Assembly: GCF_011250515.1 (NCBI RefSeq)
Contig: NZ_JAANOP010000011.1
Coordinates: 1-64,000, forward strand
DNA length: 64,000 nucleotides
Source of the DNA: Aquirufa ecclesiirivi
GTDB taxonomy: Bacteria; Bacteroidota; Bacteroidia; Cytophagales; Spirosomataceae
Reading direction: 5' to 3'
Both the position numbers and the translations under genes were made by a program. The notes beneath the pieces are model-generated. The model did no database searches. It worked only from the letters and a program-made list of their open reading frames with translations, and was not told the DNA's origin. Each line of letters starts with the position of its first letter. The first letter of the stretch is position 1. Of this stretch, positions 43,125 through 52,211 are shown one piece after another.

Positions 43125-45248
43125 ATGAAATTTTTAGTATTCTTATTTTTTGGATTCCTAAGCTCGGAAATACTTGCCCAGGCACCATCTTGGAAGCAAA
43201 GTTCGCAAATCCCGGTGAAAGTCAATCAATCATTTTTAGCCAATCCATGGGCAGGAGGCTTTAATTCTGTCCAAGTGGAAAGTATGGATTTAAATGCGGA
43301 TGGACTAGAAGATTGGGTGATTTTCGATCGGAGCACCCAAAAATTGAGTACTTTTTTGCGCGTTAAAAATGCATCGGGTCAAATTTCACAGGTCTACAGT
43401 CCTTTATATGAATCCCATTTTCCCAAAATAGAAAATTGGTTTCACTTGGTGGATTATAATCAAGATGGCAAAAAAGATTTATTCTGTTCGGCTCCAGCAG
43501 GGATGAAGATATACCAAAATACATCGGGGGCGAATATCTCATTTCAAATCTTGGCCGATCCTGTGTATTCCGAAGGCTTCTCAGGAAAAATCAATTTGTA
43601 TGTAGCCGCTTCCGATATTCCGGCCATTGGTGATGTGGATGGTGATGGGGATGTGGATGTGCTGGCCTTTGAACCGGCAGGACATTATGTGGAGTTTCAT
43701 GAAAATGTCGCTGCTAATGGTTCAGGACTGATTCAGTTCAAGAAAACGGTGGATTGTTGGGGCGACTTTATTCACAATGATTGTGAAGATGTGATATTAG
43801 GGAAATCTTGTAGTACAAGCTATATTCCTTTTCAAGTAAAAAGTCCTAATCAGGTGATGCATTCAGGGAATAGTTTGGCAATCTTGCCCAATAAAAATGG
43901 GTTACCTGACCTCTTATTTGGCCATGTTTCCTGTCAGAATCTCATTCATTTAATCAATACAGGTACAGCTTCTAAGCCTCAATTCAGCCAATTGAATTAC
44001 CATTTTCCTACTGGAAACCCCGTTCAAGTGGGTGCTTTTGCTTCAGCATTTCCTCAAGATGTGAATGGAGATGGGAAATTAGACTTGTTGGTATCAAGTA
44101 ATACCTATGATAATGCTTTGTATAGCCAAAATTTCCAACAATCCTTAGCATATTACCAGTTGGAAGGAGGTAATTGGGTAGAAAAGAACTCTGCCTTCCT
44201 GCAAGATCAGATGTTGGATGTAGGAGAAAATGCGGCGCCTCTTTGGTGGGATGCTGATGGGGATGGAGATCTAGACCTAGTAATCGGAAATAACGGTATT
44301 CGGGGAGCTAGGGGTGTAAGGGCAAGTTTGACTTATTATGAAAATATAGGGACAGCCCAGCAAGCTTCTTTGCTTTTGAAGAGTACCGACTTTGGCAATT
44401 TTAGCGCAGGGATACAAGCTACGGAAATCATTCCCCAAGCGGTAGATTGGGATGGAAATGGAAAGAAAGAGCTATTGATTTCATATCAAACTTTTGTAGG
44501 GGCAAAGCTGGCACTTTATACCATAGATAATAAATGGCAAGAAATCCCAGTATCCGTTCTGCAAGTAGGAGAGACACCCTTGTTTGTTGATTGGAACCAA
44601 GATGGAAAATTGGATTTATTGGTGTTAGAGAAATCGGGAAGAATACGATCCTATCAATTTCAAACAGATAAATCCTTGCAATTGGACAATGCCAATTGGG
44701 CCAATCTGCTTCAAGATTTGAATTTCATCCCGAAAAGCCTCAGCTTCTTGGATGTCAATGGGGATGGTAAAATGGAATGTTTGGTATTTGATCGAATCGG
44801 CAAAGCACAATTAATCAACTTCAGTTTGGATGGGAAAAGTGCTACACGATCACCAGCATTTACATGGACAGCCGATTTTGGTGAGCGCGTATGGCCGAGT
44901 GCAGGCGATTGGAATGGGGATGGTAAAATGGATCTTAGCCTTGGCTTAGGTGCAGGAGGTGTTCAGTTATTGGAGAATATAAGTACAAATCCCGTTGTCG
45001 AACAAGTAAACCAAGATCGCTTACAAGTATGGCCAAATCCGAGCAAAGGGCCCATTTTTGTGATGAGTGAGGCAGCAGGAGTATTGACCTTCCTGGACTT
45101 ACAAGGAAGAGTCATGATGAATTCCATAGCCATTCAAGCCAAAGAAACCAAAACCATTCAATTACCTAAGGGATTTCAAGGGACGGTATTTGTCCGCTGG
45201 CAAAATCTGGCCGGTCAGACCATCGTGAAGCGTTTGCTGATCGACTAA
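43125..45248 (+). CDS. VCBS/FG-GAP repeat protein with type IX secretion sorting domain
   Basis: The 707-residue exported protein has a signal peptide (MKFLVFLFFGFLSSEILAQ; ATG 43125 preferred to TTG 43107) and about nine calcium-loop repeats of the form DxDGDGxxDLL, for example DVDGDGDVDVLAF, DVNGDGKLDLLV and DWNGDGKMDLSLG. It ends in a type A T9SS C-terminal domain (about 640-707, VWPNPSKGPIF...VKRLLID). It is probably displayed on or released from the surface, with a beta-propeller fold and an unknown ligand. It ends in a 4-bp convergent overlap with the TauE-like gene. Confidence 0.85.
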   Translation: MKFLVFLFFGFLSSEILAQAPSWKQSSQIPVKVNQSFLANPWAGGFNSVQVESMDLNADGLEDWVIFDRSTQKLSTFLRVKNASGQISQVYSPLYESHFPKIENWFHLVDYNQDGKKDLFCSAPAGMKIYQNTSGANISFQILADPVYSEGFSGKINLYVAASDIPAIGDVDGDGDVDVLAFEPAGHYVEFHENVAANGSGLIQFKKTVDCWGDFIHNDCEDVILGKSCSTSYIPFQVKSPNQVMHSGNSLAILPNKNGLPDLLFGHVSCQNLIHLINTGTASKPQFSQLNYHFPTGNPVQVGAFASAFPQDVNGDGKLDLLVSSNTYDNALYSQNFQQSLAYYQLEGGNWVEKNSAFLQDQMLDVGENAAPLWWDADGDGDLDLVIGNNGIRGARGVRASLTYYENIGTAQQASLLLKSTDFGNFSAGIQATEIIPQAVDWDGNGKKELLISYQTFVGAKLALYTIDNKWQEIPVSVLQVGETPLFVDWNQDGKLDLLVLEKSGRIRSYQFQTDKSLQLDNANWANLLQDLNFIPKSLSFLDVNGDGKMECLVFDRIGKAQLINFSLDGKSATRSPAFTWTADFGERVWPSAGDWNGDGKMDLSLGLGAGGVQLLENISTNPVVEQVNQDRLQVWPNPSKGPIFVMSEAAGVLTFLDLQGRVMMNSIAIQAKETKTIQLPKGFQGTVFVRWQNLAGQTIVKRLLID

Positions 45249-46201
45249 AAGAATTTATCTGCTCCGAGGATAATTTGACGAAGGCTAACAATGATAATCA
45301 CCATACCCACTAATATCATCATGGATTTGATCGGAAGTTTGTTGGCCAACCTGGCTGCAATAGGAGCTGCGACCACACCACCCAAGATTAAGCCAATGAT
45401 AACTTGCCAATACCCTAAACCAATGACCGTAAAAAAGGTCAAAGAAGAAGCAAGGGAAACAAAAAACTCAGTAAGGTTCACACTGCCAATGGTGTATTTG
45501 GGATGACGCCCCGAGGCAATCAACGTAGAAGAAACGATGGGCCCCCAGCCACCTCCACCAATGGAATCTAAATAGCCACCAAATAGCGCTAAAAGCCCTA
45601 CTTTTTTCAATTGTCGTTTTTCTTGTCTTTTGATCAATGCCTTCCGGATGATGATGGCACCCAGAAATAAGGTATAGATAGAAACGATGGGTTTGATATA
45701 ACCCGCATATTCTTCTAGGCTAGAAATCACATAAGCCCCTAAGATGGCTCCAATGATACCCGGAATCACTAAGGTTTTAAAAAGCTTGGAATTAACATTG
45801 CCGAATTTCAAGTGCATGTAACCTGAAACGCCCGAAGTGAATACTTCGGAAGCATGAACACTGGCAGAAGCTGCGGCAGGAGAAATACCCACGGATAGTA
45901 AAAAGGTGGTAGCTGTAACACCATAGGCCATGCCTAAGGCCCCATCAATCATTTGGGCTAAAAAACCTCCTAAGATGTAATATAGAATTTCAGAATTGAT
46001 GGAAGAGAAGACCACTTCCATTTTGGCAAAGGTCACATAGGTAAATAATAAATGTCCCACGATCATCAAAGCCAGCGCATTACTGATGTGAATAATCACT
46101 TCGGTAATACTTCTTTCCCGTTTCCAAATGGTTTGCACCGCGTTGAAAATGCTCGGAAATTTTCTCTTTGTATCTGAACTAGGAGGAATATTTTGGGACA
46201 T
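45245..46201 (-). CDS. TauE/SafE-family anion permease
   Basis: The 318-residue inner-membrane protein has about eight helices and family motifs GGFLAQMIDGALGMAYGVTATTFLL (residues about 74-98), SASVHASEVFTSGVSGYMHLKFGNV and GGYLDSIGGGGWGPIVSSTLIASG. These proteins export sulfite, sulfoacetate or related anions. The N-terminal 45 residues are a longer cytoplasmic extension than in many relatives. An inverted repeat in its promoter (46239-46258) may be an operator. Confidence 0.87.
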   Translation of the reverse strand: MSQNIPPSSDTKRKFPSIFNAVQTIWKRERSITEVIIHISNALALMIVGHLLFTYVTFAKMEVVFSSINSEILYYILGGFLAQMIDGALGMAYGVTATTFLLSVGISPAAASASVHASEVFTSGVSGYMHLKFGNVNSKLFKTLVIPGIIGAILGAYVISSLEEYAGYIKPIVSIYTLFLGAIIIRKALIKRQEKRQLKKVGLLALFGGYLDSIGGGGWGPIVSSTLIASGRHPKYTIGSVNLTEFFVSLASSLTFFTVIGLGYWQVIIGLILGGVVAAPIAARLANKLPIKSMMILVGMVIIIVSLRQIILGADKFF

Positions 46202-46230
46202 ATTGCTTACTCGTAAGGTAAAATCGCCTA

Positions 46231-46261
46231 CAAAAATAGTAGACTTTATCTAATCTACCAA
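46231..46261 (-). promoter_or_regulatory. TauE/SafE promoter with internal inverted repeat
   Basis: On the minus strand: TTG (46261-46259), a 20-bp spacer, then TATTTTTG (46238-46231), 30 bp before the gene. The spacer itself reads GTAGA...TCTAC (46239-46258), an imperfect inverted repeat well placed for repression. Confidence 0.6.
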
Positions 46262-46331
46262 TAAAGTAGAGTAAATATTTTTTCATAAAAAAGCCGTAAT
46301 TTGCATTCCTTTTTTAAAATGATAAAAATTT

Positions 46332-49154
46332 ATGCGTACAGAGTATCAGTTTCGTGAAATCGAAAAGCAATGGCAGTCTTTTTGGGAGACAAATAATACC
46401 TTTCAAGCACAGGTAAATCCGAATAAACCTAAATATTATGTGTTGGATATGTTTCCTTACCCATCTGGGGCAGGATTGCACGTCGGGCATCCGCTAGGCT
46501 ACATTGCATCTGATATCATCTCACGCTACAAGCGTTTGCAGGGATTTGAGGTTTTACACCCCATGGGATTTGATTCCTTTGGTCTACCTGCGGAACAATA
46601 TGCCATACAAACAGGGCAACATCCTGCCTTAACTACCGAGGAAAATATCGCTAGATACATTGAGCAATTGAAAAACATGGGTTTTTCCTTTGACTGGACG
46701 AGAGAAGTGAGAACCTCCGATCCTTCCTATTATAAATGGACTCAATGGATTTTCATGCAATTGTTCAATTCTTGGTATAATCAGGCTTCCGATAAGGCGG
46801 AGTCGATCGATACCTTGATTCAAATTTTTGAAAAATCGGGCTCTATTGGAGTACAAGCCGTTTGTGATGAAGAGGTAAAACGTATCAGCGCCGAGGAGTG
46901 GAATGCGTATTCTGAAGAAGAAAAATATGCTTATTTATTGTCTTTCCGTTTAGCTTTCTTGGATGATTCGGTGGTGAACTGGTGCCCTGCTTTAGGGACT
47001 GTTTTAGCCAATGATGAAGTCAAAGATGGTGTTTCTGAACGTGGAGGCCATCCCATAGAACAAAAGAAAATGCGCCAGTGGTCCATGCGTATCACGGCTT
47101 ATGCCGACCGACTATTGCGTGGGTTGGAAGAGGTAGATTGGTCAGATTCATTGAAAGAACAGCAGCGCAACTGGATTGGAAAATCCATTGGTGCGGAGGT
47201 AGATTTTGATATCGATAATCCAGCTCTTTCTCATAAAAAAATCAAAGTATTTACGACCCGTGTGGATACCATTTATGGAGTTTCCTTTATGGTTTTAGCA
47301 CCAGAACATGAGTGGGTGGATGAATTGACTACGCCGGAGCAAAAGGAGGCTGTGGAGGCTTATGTGACTTGGGCGAAATCTCGTTCTGAGCTAGATCGTG
47401 TATCAGAAGTAAAGCAAGTGAGTGGTGTATTTACTGGTTCATTTGTCGTCAATCCGTTTAACGGAGAGCGTGTGCCTATTTATTTGGCTGATTATGTCTT
47501 GGCTGGATATGGTACTGGAGCCGTGATGGGTGTACCTTCGGGAGATCAGCGCGACTGGAACTTTGCGACGCATTTTAACCTACCGATCATCCCAATATTG
47601 GATGCTCAGAAGGATATTGAAAAACAAGCTGATGCGACCAAAGAAGGGAAATACATTAATTCTGAATTGATCAATGGAAAGACCTATCAAGAGGCTACTC
47701 CCATTTTAACCGCTTGGTTAGAAGAAAAGGGCATTGGTAAAGCTAAGATTCAGTACCGCATGCGTAATGCAGTATTTTCTCGTCAGCGTTATTGGGGAGA
47801 ACCTGTTCCCGTCTATTTTAAACCGAATTCCCAAGGTGATTTATTGCCTTATTTGATTCAGGAAAGCGAATTGCCCTTAGAATTGCCTAAGATTGATAAA
47901 TATCTACCAACAGAAACGGGCGAACCACCTTTAGGTCGTGCAGCAGATGCTTGGAAATACCAAGGTCAGTACGATTATGAATGGTCGACCATGCCGGGTT
48001 GGGCAGGTTCTTCTTGGTACTGGTACCGTTACATGGATGCTCAAAATGACCAAGAATTTGCTTCCCAAGAGGCCGTGAATTATTGGAAAGCGGTGGATTT
48101 ATACATTGGAGGTTCTGAGCATGCAACGGGGCACTTATTGTATTCTCGTTTTTGGAACAAATTCTTGAAAGATTTGGGTTATGTGCAGGAAGAAGAGTTT
48201 GCTAAAAAATTGATCAATCAAGGAATGATTCAAGGTAGATCTAATTTCGTCTATCGAGTGAAAAACGTGAGTCCAGCTACTTTTGTTTCTCATGGGCTAA
48301 AGGATCAATATGATGTGGCAGCTTTGCATGTGGATGTGAATATTGTGGAGAATGATATATTGAACGTGGAGGCCTTCAAATCTTCTCGAAACGATGTTCC
48401 TGCGGATGCCGTTTTCGTGTTGGAATATGGTAAATATCTATGTGGCTGGGAAGTGGAAAAAATGTCCAAATCCAAGTACAATGTAGTAAATCCCGATGAT
48501 TTGATAACTAAATATGGTGCTGATACCTTGCGTGTTTATGAGATGTTTTTGGGACCATTGGAGCAATTTAAACCTTGGAATACCAACAGTATTTCAGGCT
48601 CTCATAATTTCTTAAGAAAGGTGTGGCGTTTGTTCTTTGATGAAACGACGCAAAAAGTGAAATTGGAAGATTCTCCAGCCAAGCCTGAAGAATTGAAAGT
48701 TTTGCATGCGGCTATCCGAAAAGTCCACGAAGATTTGGAGCGTTATTCGTTCAACACGGTGGTTTCTACCTTGATGATTTGTGTCAATGATTTGACCCAA
48801 TTGAAATGCCATAAGAAAGCTATTTTGAAGGATTTAGTGCTTTTATTATCTCCTTATGCCCCTCATATGGCAGAAGAGTTATGGGTGGCCTTGGGTGAGG
48901 AGGCAGGAAGTATTTCCAAAGCAAAATTCCCTGAGTTCAATGCAGCCTATTTAGTAGAAGATGAATTTAATTACCCGATTTCATTCAATGGAAAAGTGAA
49001 ATTAACTTTGTCTTTTTCTGCGACGGCTAGTCCAGCCGAAGTTGAAGCAGGCGTTTTAGCTCATGCTCAAGTTCAAAAAGTCTTGGATGGTCAAATACCT
49101 AGTAAGATCATTGTGGTTCCGAAGCGGATTGTGAATATCGTTTTGGCAAAGTAG
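46332..49154 (+). CDS. leuS: Leucyl-tRNA synthetase
   Basis: A class I synthetase charging tRNA-Leu. The 940-residue enzyme has the HIGH-type motif HVGH (50-53, in PSGAGLHVGHPLGY), a CP1 editing domain with TTRVDTIYG and GVPSGDQRDW, and KMSKS at 710-714. The anticodon-binding and C-terminal domains follow. Length is typical for Bacteroidota, with insertions in the editing and leucine-specific regions (for example around residues 155-200). The mobile-element region starts 22 bp after the stop. Confidence 0.96.
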   Translation: MRTEYQFREIEKQWQSFWETNNTFQAQVNPNKPKYYVLDMFPYPSGAGLHVGHPLGYIASDIISRYKRLQGFEVLHPMGFDSFGLPAEQYAIQTGQHPALTTEENIARYIEQLKNMGFSFDWTREVRTSDPSYYKWTQWIFMQLFNSWYNQASDKAESIDTLIQIFEKSGSIGVQAVCDEEVKRISAEEWNAYSEEEKYAYLLSFRLAFLDDSVVNWCPALGTVLANDEVKDGVSERGGHPIEQKKMRQWSMRITAYADRLLRGLEEVDWSDSLKEQQRNWIGKSIGAEVDFDIDNPALSHKKIKVFTTRVDTIYGVSFMVLAPEHEWVDELTTPEQKEAVEAYVTWAKSRSELDRVSEVKQVSGVFTGSFVVNPFNGERVPIYLADYVLAGYGTGAVMGVPSGDQRDWNFATHFNLPIIPILDAQKDIEKQADATKEGKYINSELINGKTYQEATPILTAWLEEKGIGKAKIQYRMRNAVFSRQRYWGEPVPVYFKPNSQGDLLPYLIQESELPLELPKIDKYLPTETGEPPLGRAADAWKYQGQYDYEWSTMPGWAGSSWYWYRYMDAQNDQEFASQEAVNYWKAVDLYIGGSEHATGHLLYSRFWNKFLKDLGYVQEEEFAKKLINQGMIQGRSNFVYRVKNVSPATFVSHGLKDQYDVAALHVDVNIVENDILNVEAFKSSRNDVPADAVFVLEYGKYLCGWEVEKMSKSKYNVVNPDDLITKYGADTLRVYEMFLGPLEQFKPWNTNSISGSHNFLRKVWRLFFDETTQKVKLEDSPAKPEELKVLHAAIRKVHEDLERYSFNTVVSTLMICVNDLTQLKCHKKAILKDLVLLLSPYAPHMAEELWVALGEEAGSISKAKFPEFNAAYLVEDEFNYPISFNGKVKLTLSFSATASPAEVEAGVLAHAQVQKVLDGQIPSKIIVVPKRIVNIVLAK

Positions 49155-49157
49155 GAA

Positions 49158-49177
49158 TTAGTTATTAGGGATTAGTG
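49158..49177. repeat. Short repeat flanking the mobile region (left)
   Basis: TTAGTTATTAGGGATTAGTG. A near-complementary copy (CACTAATCCCTAAAAACTAA) is at 50679-50698, so the whole 1.5-kb mobile block is bracketed by inverted copies of this simple sequence. Confidence 0.7.
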
Positions 49178-49300
49178 TCTTGTCCTGATATAGGTTGACA
49201 GTTGGGTTCATTAATTATTCATTGTAAATATAGTTTAAGCTGCATATAAATCAACTGGCTTTTTCATTTTTAAAGCTAAATGTGGTCTTGATTCATTGTA
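49176..49300 (-). mobile_element. Remnant of an IS3-like element: one end plus transposase C-terminus
   Basis: A terminal repeat (49176-49200, TGTCTTGTCCTGATATAGG...) is followed by a minus-strand coding remnant, 49300 to stop 49235. It reads 21 residues including RPHLALKMKKP, the typical C-terminal block of IS3-family OrfB integrases (RPHxxLxxxxP). It is cut at 49300, exactly where the next non-autonomous unit begins, so it was truncated by that insertion or by a deletion. Confidence 0.75.
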
Positions 49301-49430
49301 AGTGTCTTGTCCTGAAATAGGTTTACTTTGAGCTTATTAAAAACTCATTTTAAATATTTAAAAACTGCACTAAAACCTACTTGGTATTTCTTTTTTTTGA
49401 TAAAAAAAGAAACAAAAAAACTTCTTTTTT

Positions 49431-49577
49431 GTCGGTCATCAAAGGCGAATTTCGCTTCGCGAAACCGTGATTCACTACGCTATCGCCTATATTTTTGACG
49501 CCGACACGCATCGCCTTTGCTAAGGTCAAAACCTCGTCTACCGCTGCGTTCATCATCTTTCGCTCGTGCTGACCGAC
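49431..49577 (-). repeat. Type A structured element, copy 2
   Basis: 147 bp, the same length as copy 1. The terminal stem pairs GTCGGTCAGCA with TGATGACCGAC: the mismatch of copy 1 is repaired here and a different one appears. The hairpin TTTCGC-GAA-GCGAAA is intact. A roughly 71-codon frame (49377-49592) covers it, about 70% identical to that of copy 1. Confidence 0.75.
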
Positions 49578-49643
49578 GGTATTTTCTATCAAAAAATCAC
49601 AAATTTCATTCTGAAACTAAACTCTAATAAAGACAACTGAAGA

Positions 49644-49799
49644 GGTTAATCTCAACGAAAGATGGGAACGTAGCATGAGCGAAGCGGAAGGCGGATATTT
49701 GACCCGGCGCATAGGCCATGTGCGTTAGAGTCAAAGATTAAAGCCGTGTGCGGAGTGAACATCGGTTCCGCGAAGCGGAATTCGTCTTAGGATTAACCG
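49644..49799 (+). repeat. Type B structured element, copy 2
   Basis: 156 bp. The terminal stem is GGTTAATC with GATTAACC and the hairpin is TTCCGC-GAA-GCGGAA (49766-49780). An inner TTTGAC/GTCAAA stem encloses CGCATA...TGTGCG. It is followed by a T/A-rich hairpin (49808-49840). Confidence 0.75.
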
Positions 49800-50112
49800 T
49801 TACTTCATTTTTTTTGTTTCTTTTTTTTAAAAAAAGAAATCCCTAAGCAATGGCATTAAAGTAGAGTGAGATATAAAATATCAAGTATTGCTACAATAAA
49901 TACATATTGGAAAATCCAAAATATTTATGTTTGATAACTACAAGCTGAGTCTTCCTAAAAAATGTCAACCTAAATCAGGGACGTACATCTTGTCCTGAAA
50001 TAGGTTTACTTTGAGCTTATTAAAAACTCATTTTAAATATTTAAAAACTGCACTAAAACCTAATGGTATTTCTTTTTTTTGATAAAAAAAGAAACAAAAA
50101 AACTTCTTTTTT

Positions 50113-50259
50113 GTCGGTCATCAAAGGCGAATTTCGCTTCGCGAAACCGTGATTCACTACGCTATCGCCTATATTTTTGACGCCGACACGCATCGCCTTT
50201 ACTAAGGTCAAAACCTCGTCTACCGCTGCGTTCATCATCTTTCGCTCGTGCTGACCGAC
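50113..50259 (-). repeat. Type A structured element, copy 3
   Basis: 147 bp, almost identical to copy 2, inside unit 2. It has the same stem and hairpin pairs. Confidence 0.75.
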
Positions 50260-50325
50260 GGTATTTTCTATCAAAAAATCACAAATTTCATTCTGAAACT
50301 AAACTCTAATAAAGACAACTGAAGA

Positions 50326-50481
50326 GGTTAATCCCAACGAAAGATGGGAACGTAGCATGAGCGAAGCGGAAGGCGGATATTTGACCCGGCGCATAGGCCA
50401 TGTGCGTTAGAGTCAAAGATTAAAGCCGTATGCGGAGTGAACATCGGTTCCGCGAAGCGGAATTCGTCTTATGATTAACCG
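50326..50481 (+). repeat. Type B structured element, copy 3
   Basis: 156 bp, almost identical to copy 2. The 5' arm is restored to GGTTAATCC, while the 3' arm has TGATTAACC, losing one pair. Confidence 0.75.
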
Positions 50482-50713
50482 TTACTTCATTTTTTTTGTT
50501 TCTTTTTTTTAAAAAAAGAAATCCCTAAGTAATGGCATTAAAGTAGAGTGAGATATAAAATATCAAGTATTGCTACAATAAATACATATCGGAAAATCCA
50601 AAATATTTATGTTTGATAACTACAAGCTGAGTCTTCCTAAAAAATGTCAACCTAAATCAGGGACGTGCAAAATTCTAAACACTAATCCCTAAAAACTAAT
50701 AACTATCAATTCT

Positions 50714-52210
50714 TCACTCTACATGCTTAATCCTTTGAAGTAGGTCCCGCATCTCCCTGACTTTTTCCGGATATTTTTCAAACAAGTTTTCAGATTCTTT
50801 GGGGTCAAGCTTTAGGTTAAATAATTGACCTGTGATGTGATTGGTGGCTTTAACATTTCTAGGGTCGGTAAATCCACCGGATCCCAAGCCTTCTACCCAT
50901 TTCCATTCCCCTTGTCGGACAACCAAATAGCCAATGGAGGTGGTGAATACCAATGCCTCTTGTTCTGGAATTTGCTTGCTTTTCTGAGTCAGTAAAGGGT
51001 AAATTCCATAACTATCATTTTTGCTGGTTGGCTGTCCAAGAATCTGTTGGCAAGTAGCTAATAAACTGGTTTGAGAAACTAAGGCTTGAGATACGCTTTT
51101 GGCTTTGACCTTCTTGGGCCAACGAACAATGAATGGCACTCGGTGCCCAGCTTCAAAAGCATCTCCTTTCATTCCTCGCCATTCTCCGGCGGCCTGATGT
51201 TGGAATTCTTTCACGAAATTCTCTCTCCAATAAGGGCCATTGTCACTGGTAAAAATAACTATGGTATTTTCTTTTAAGCCTAAACTATCTAAGGTTTTCA
51301 TGAGCTGCCCCACCGAAGCATCTACCTGTTGAACAAAATCGCCATACTCGCCAGCTTTAGAGCTTCCTTTGAATTTATTTTGGGGTACCCAAGGAGTATG
51401 AGGACCCGAAAAGGGGATGTATAAGAAAAAGGGTTGATTGGTTTTTTGACGTGTCAAAAACGCTTTGGATTTATCGATGAATCGGGGCATGACGCCATAA
51501 AAATCAAAATTGGGAGCCATTTTGCCTTCTCGCCAAAAAGGTCCGGTATAACCTGAGGTTAATTTATTTCCATCCGTATAGGCAGTAGGCTTTTCCACCA
51601 AATGTTGATTTTCCAAATAGCAATAAGGCGGCATGTCCAAGGATGCAGGCAAAATATAAGAATAGTCGAAACCCACCGCTGCAGGACCACCCGTAGGGTC
51701 TTGGTCATAATCAATGTGATCGGGCTTCATTTCTTCTTGAATGCCATAATTCACTTGGGTTAAATTTCCCTCAAAACCCGGTTTGACGGCCCAATCTAAA
51801 CCCAAATGCCATTTTCCAACCACGCCAGTTTGGTAACCTTGACTCTTTAGAAAAGAGGCCACCGTTACACGTTCTTTTTCAATCAAGCTGCGACTGTAGC
51901 CTCTTAGAACACCCGTGGGTAATTTACTTCGGAAAGGATATTGACCCGTCATGATGGCATAGCGGGAGGGTGTACAAACTCCAGAAGCAGAATGGGCATC
52001 TAAAAAGCGCATGCCCTCTTTGGCCAATTGATCAATGTGGGGCGTGGCAATTTTATCCCCTTTGGGATTGTAGATGGAAATATCACCATAGCCCAAATCA
52101 TCCGCTAAGATGTATATGATATTCGGTTTTTGCGTATTTTTCTTTTGAGCCAAACTTGGATATACCAAGGACAAAGCCAGCAAAAGTGGGAAAAGAATGC
52201 TTGTTTTCAT
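50714..52210 (-). CDS. Exported sulfatase
   Basis: The 498-residue type I sulfatase has a signal peptide (about 1-21). It has the metal-binding NIIYILADDLGYGD (30-43), and the formylglycine signature CTPSR at 79-83, where Cys79 is the residue converted to formylglycine. GVVGKWHLG and FTSDNGPYW (second metal site) follow. It removes sulfate from a carbohydrate or similar ester in the periplasm. A maturation enzyme (anSME) must be encoded elsewhere. It is 1 bp after the diheme cytochrome gene in a block of exported proteins. Confidence 0.92.
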   Translation of the reverse strand: MKTSILFPLLLALSLVYPSLAQKKNTQKPNIIYILADDLGYGDISIYNPKGDKIATPHIDQLAKEGMRFLDAHSASGVCTPSRYAIMTGQYPFRSKLPTGVLRGYSRSLIEKERVTVASFLKSQGYQTGVVGKWHLGLDWAVKPGFEGNLTQVNYGIQEEMKPDHIDYDQDPTGGPAAVGFDYSYILPASLDMPPYCYLENQHLVEKPTAYTDGNKLTSGYTGPFWREGKMAPNFDFYGVMPRFIDKSKAFLTRQKTNQPFFLYIPFSGPHTPWVPQNKFKGSSKAGEYGDFVQQVDASVGQLMKTLDSLGLKENTIVIFTSDNGPYWRENFVKEFQHQAAGEWRGMKGDAFEAGHRVPFIVRWPKKVKAKSVSQALVSQTSLLATCQQILGQPTSKNDSYGIYPLLTQKSKQIPEQEALVFTTSIGYLVVRQGEWKWVEGLGSGGFTDPRNVKATNHITGQLFNLKLDPKESENLFEKYPEKVREMRDLLQRIKHVE

Positions 52211-52211
52211 G

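Larger units (their letters stand above)
49303..49987. mobile_element. Non-autonomous (MITE-like) unit 1 with IS3-like ends
   Basis: A 685-bp unit. The left end is TGTCTTGTCCTGAAATAGG; the right end, read on the minus strand, is TGTACGTCCCTGATTTAGG. These match the IS ends at 49176 and 104-127. It carries no transposase. Contents from left: A/T-rich spacer, type A element (minus), type B element (plus), and a roughly 150-bp tail shared with 254-404. The next unit begins without any spacer. Confidence 0.75.
49988..50669. mobile_element. Non-autonomous (MITE-like) unit 2, tandem copy
   Basis: A 682-bp unit nearly identical to unit 1 and head-to-tail with it (period 683 bp, one base lost near 50065). 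The right end on the minus strand is TGCACGTCCCTGATTTAGG. The few differences (for example AATCTC versus AATCCC in B, TTAGGATT versus TTATGATT) show that the duplication is recent. Confidence 0.8.
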
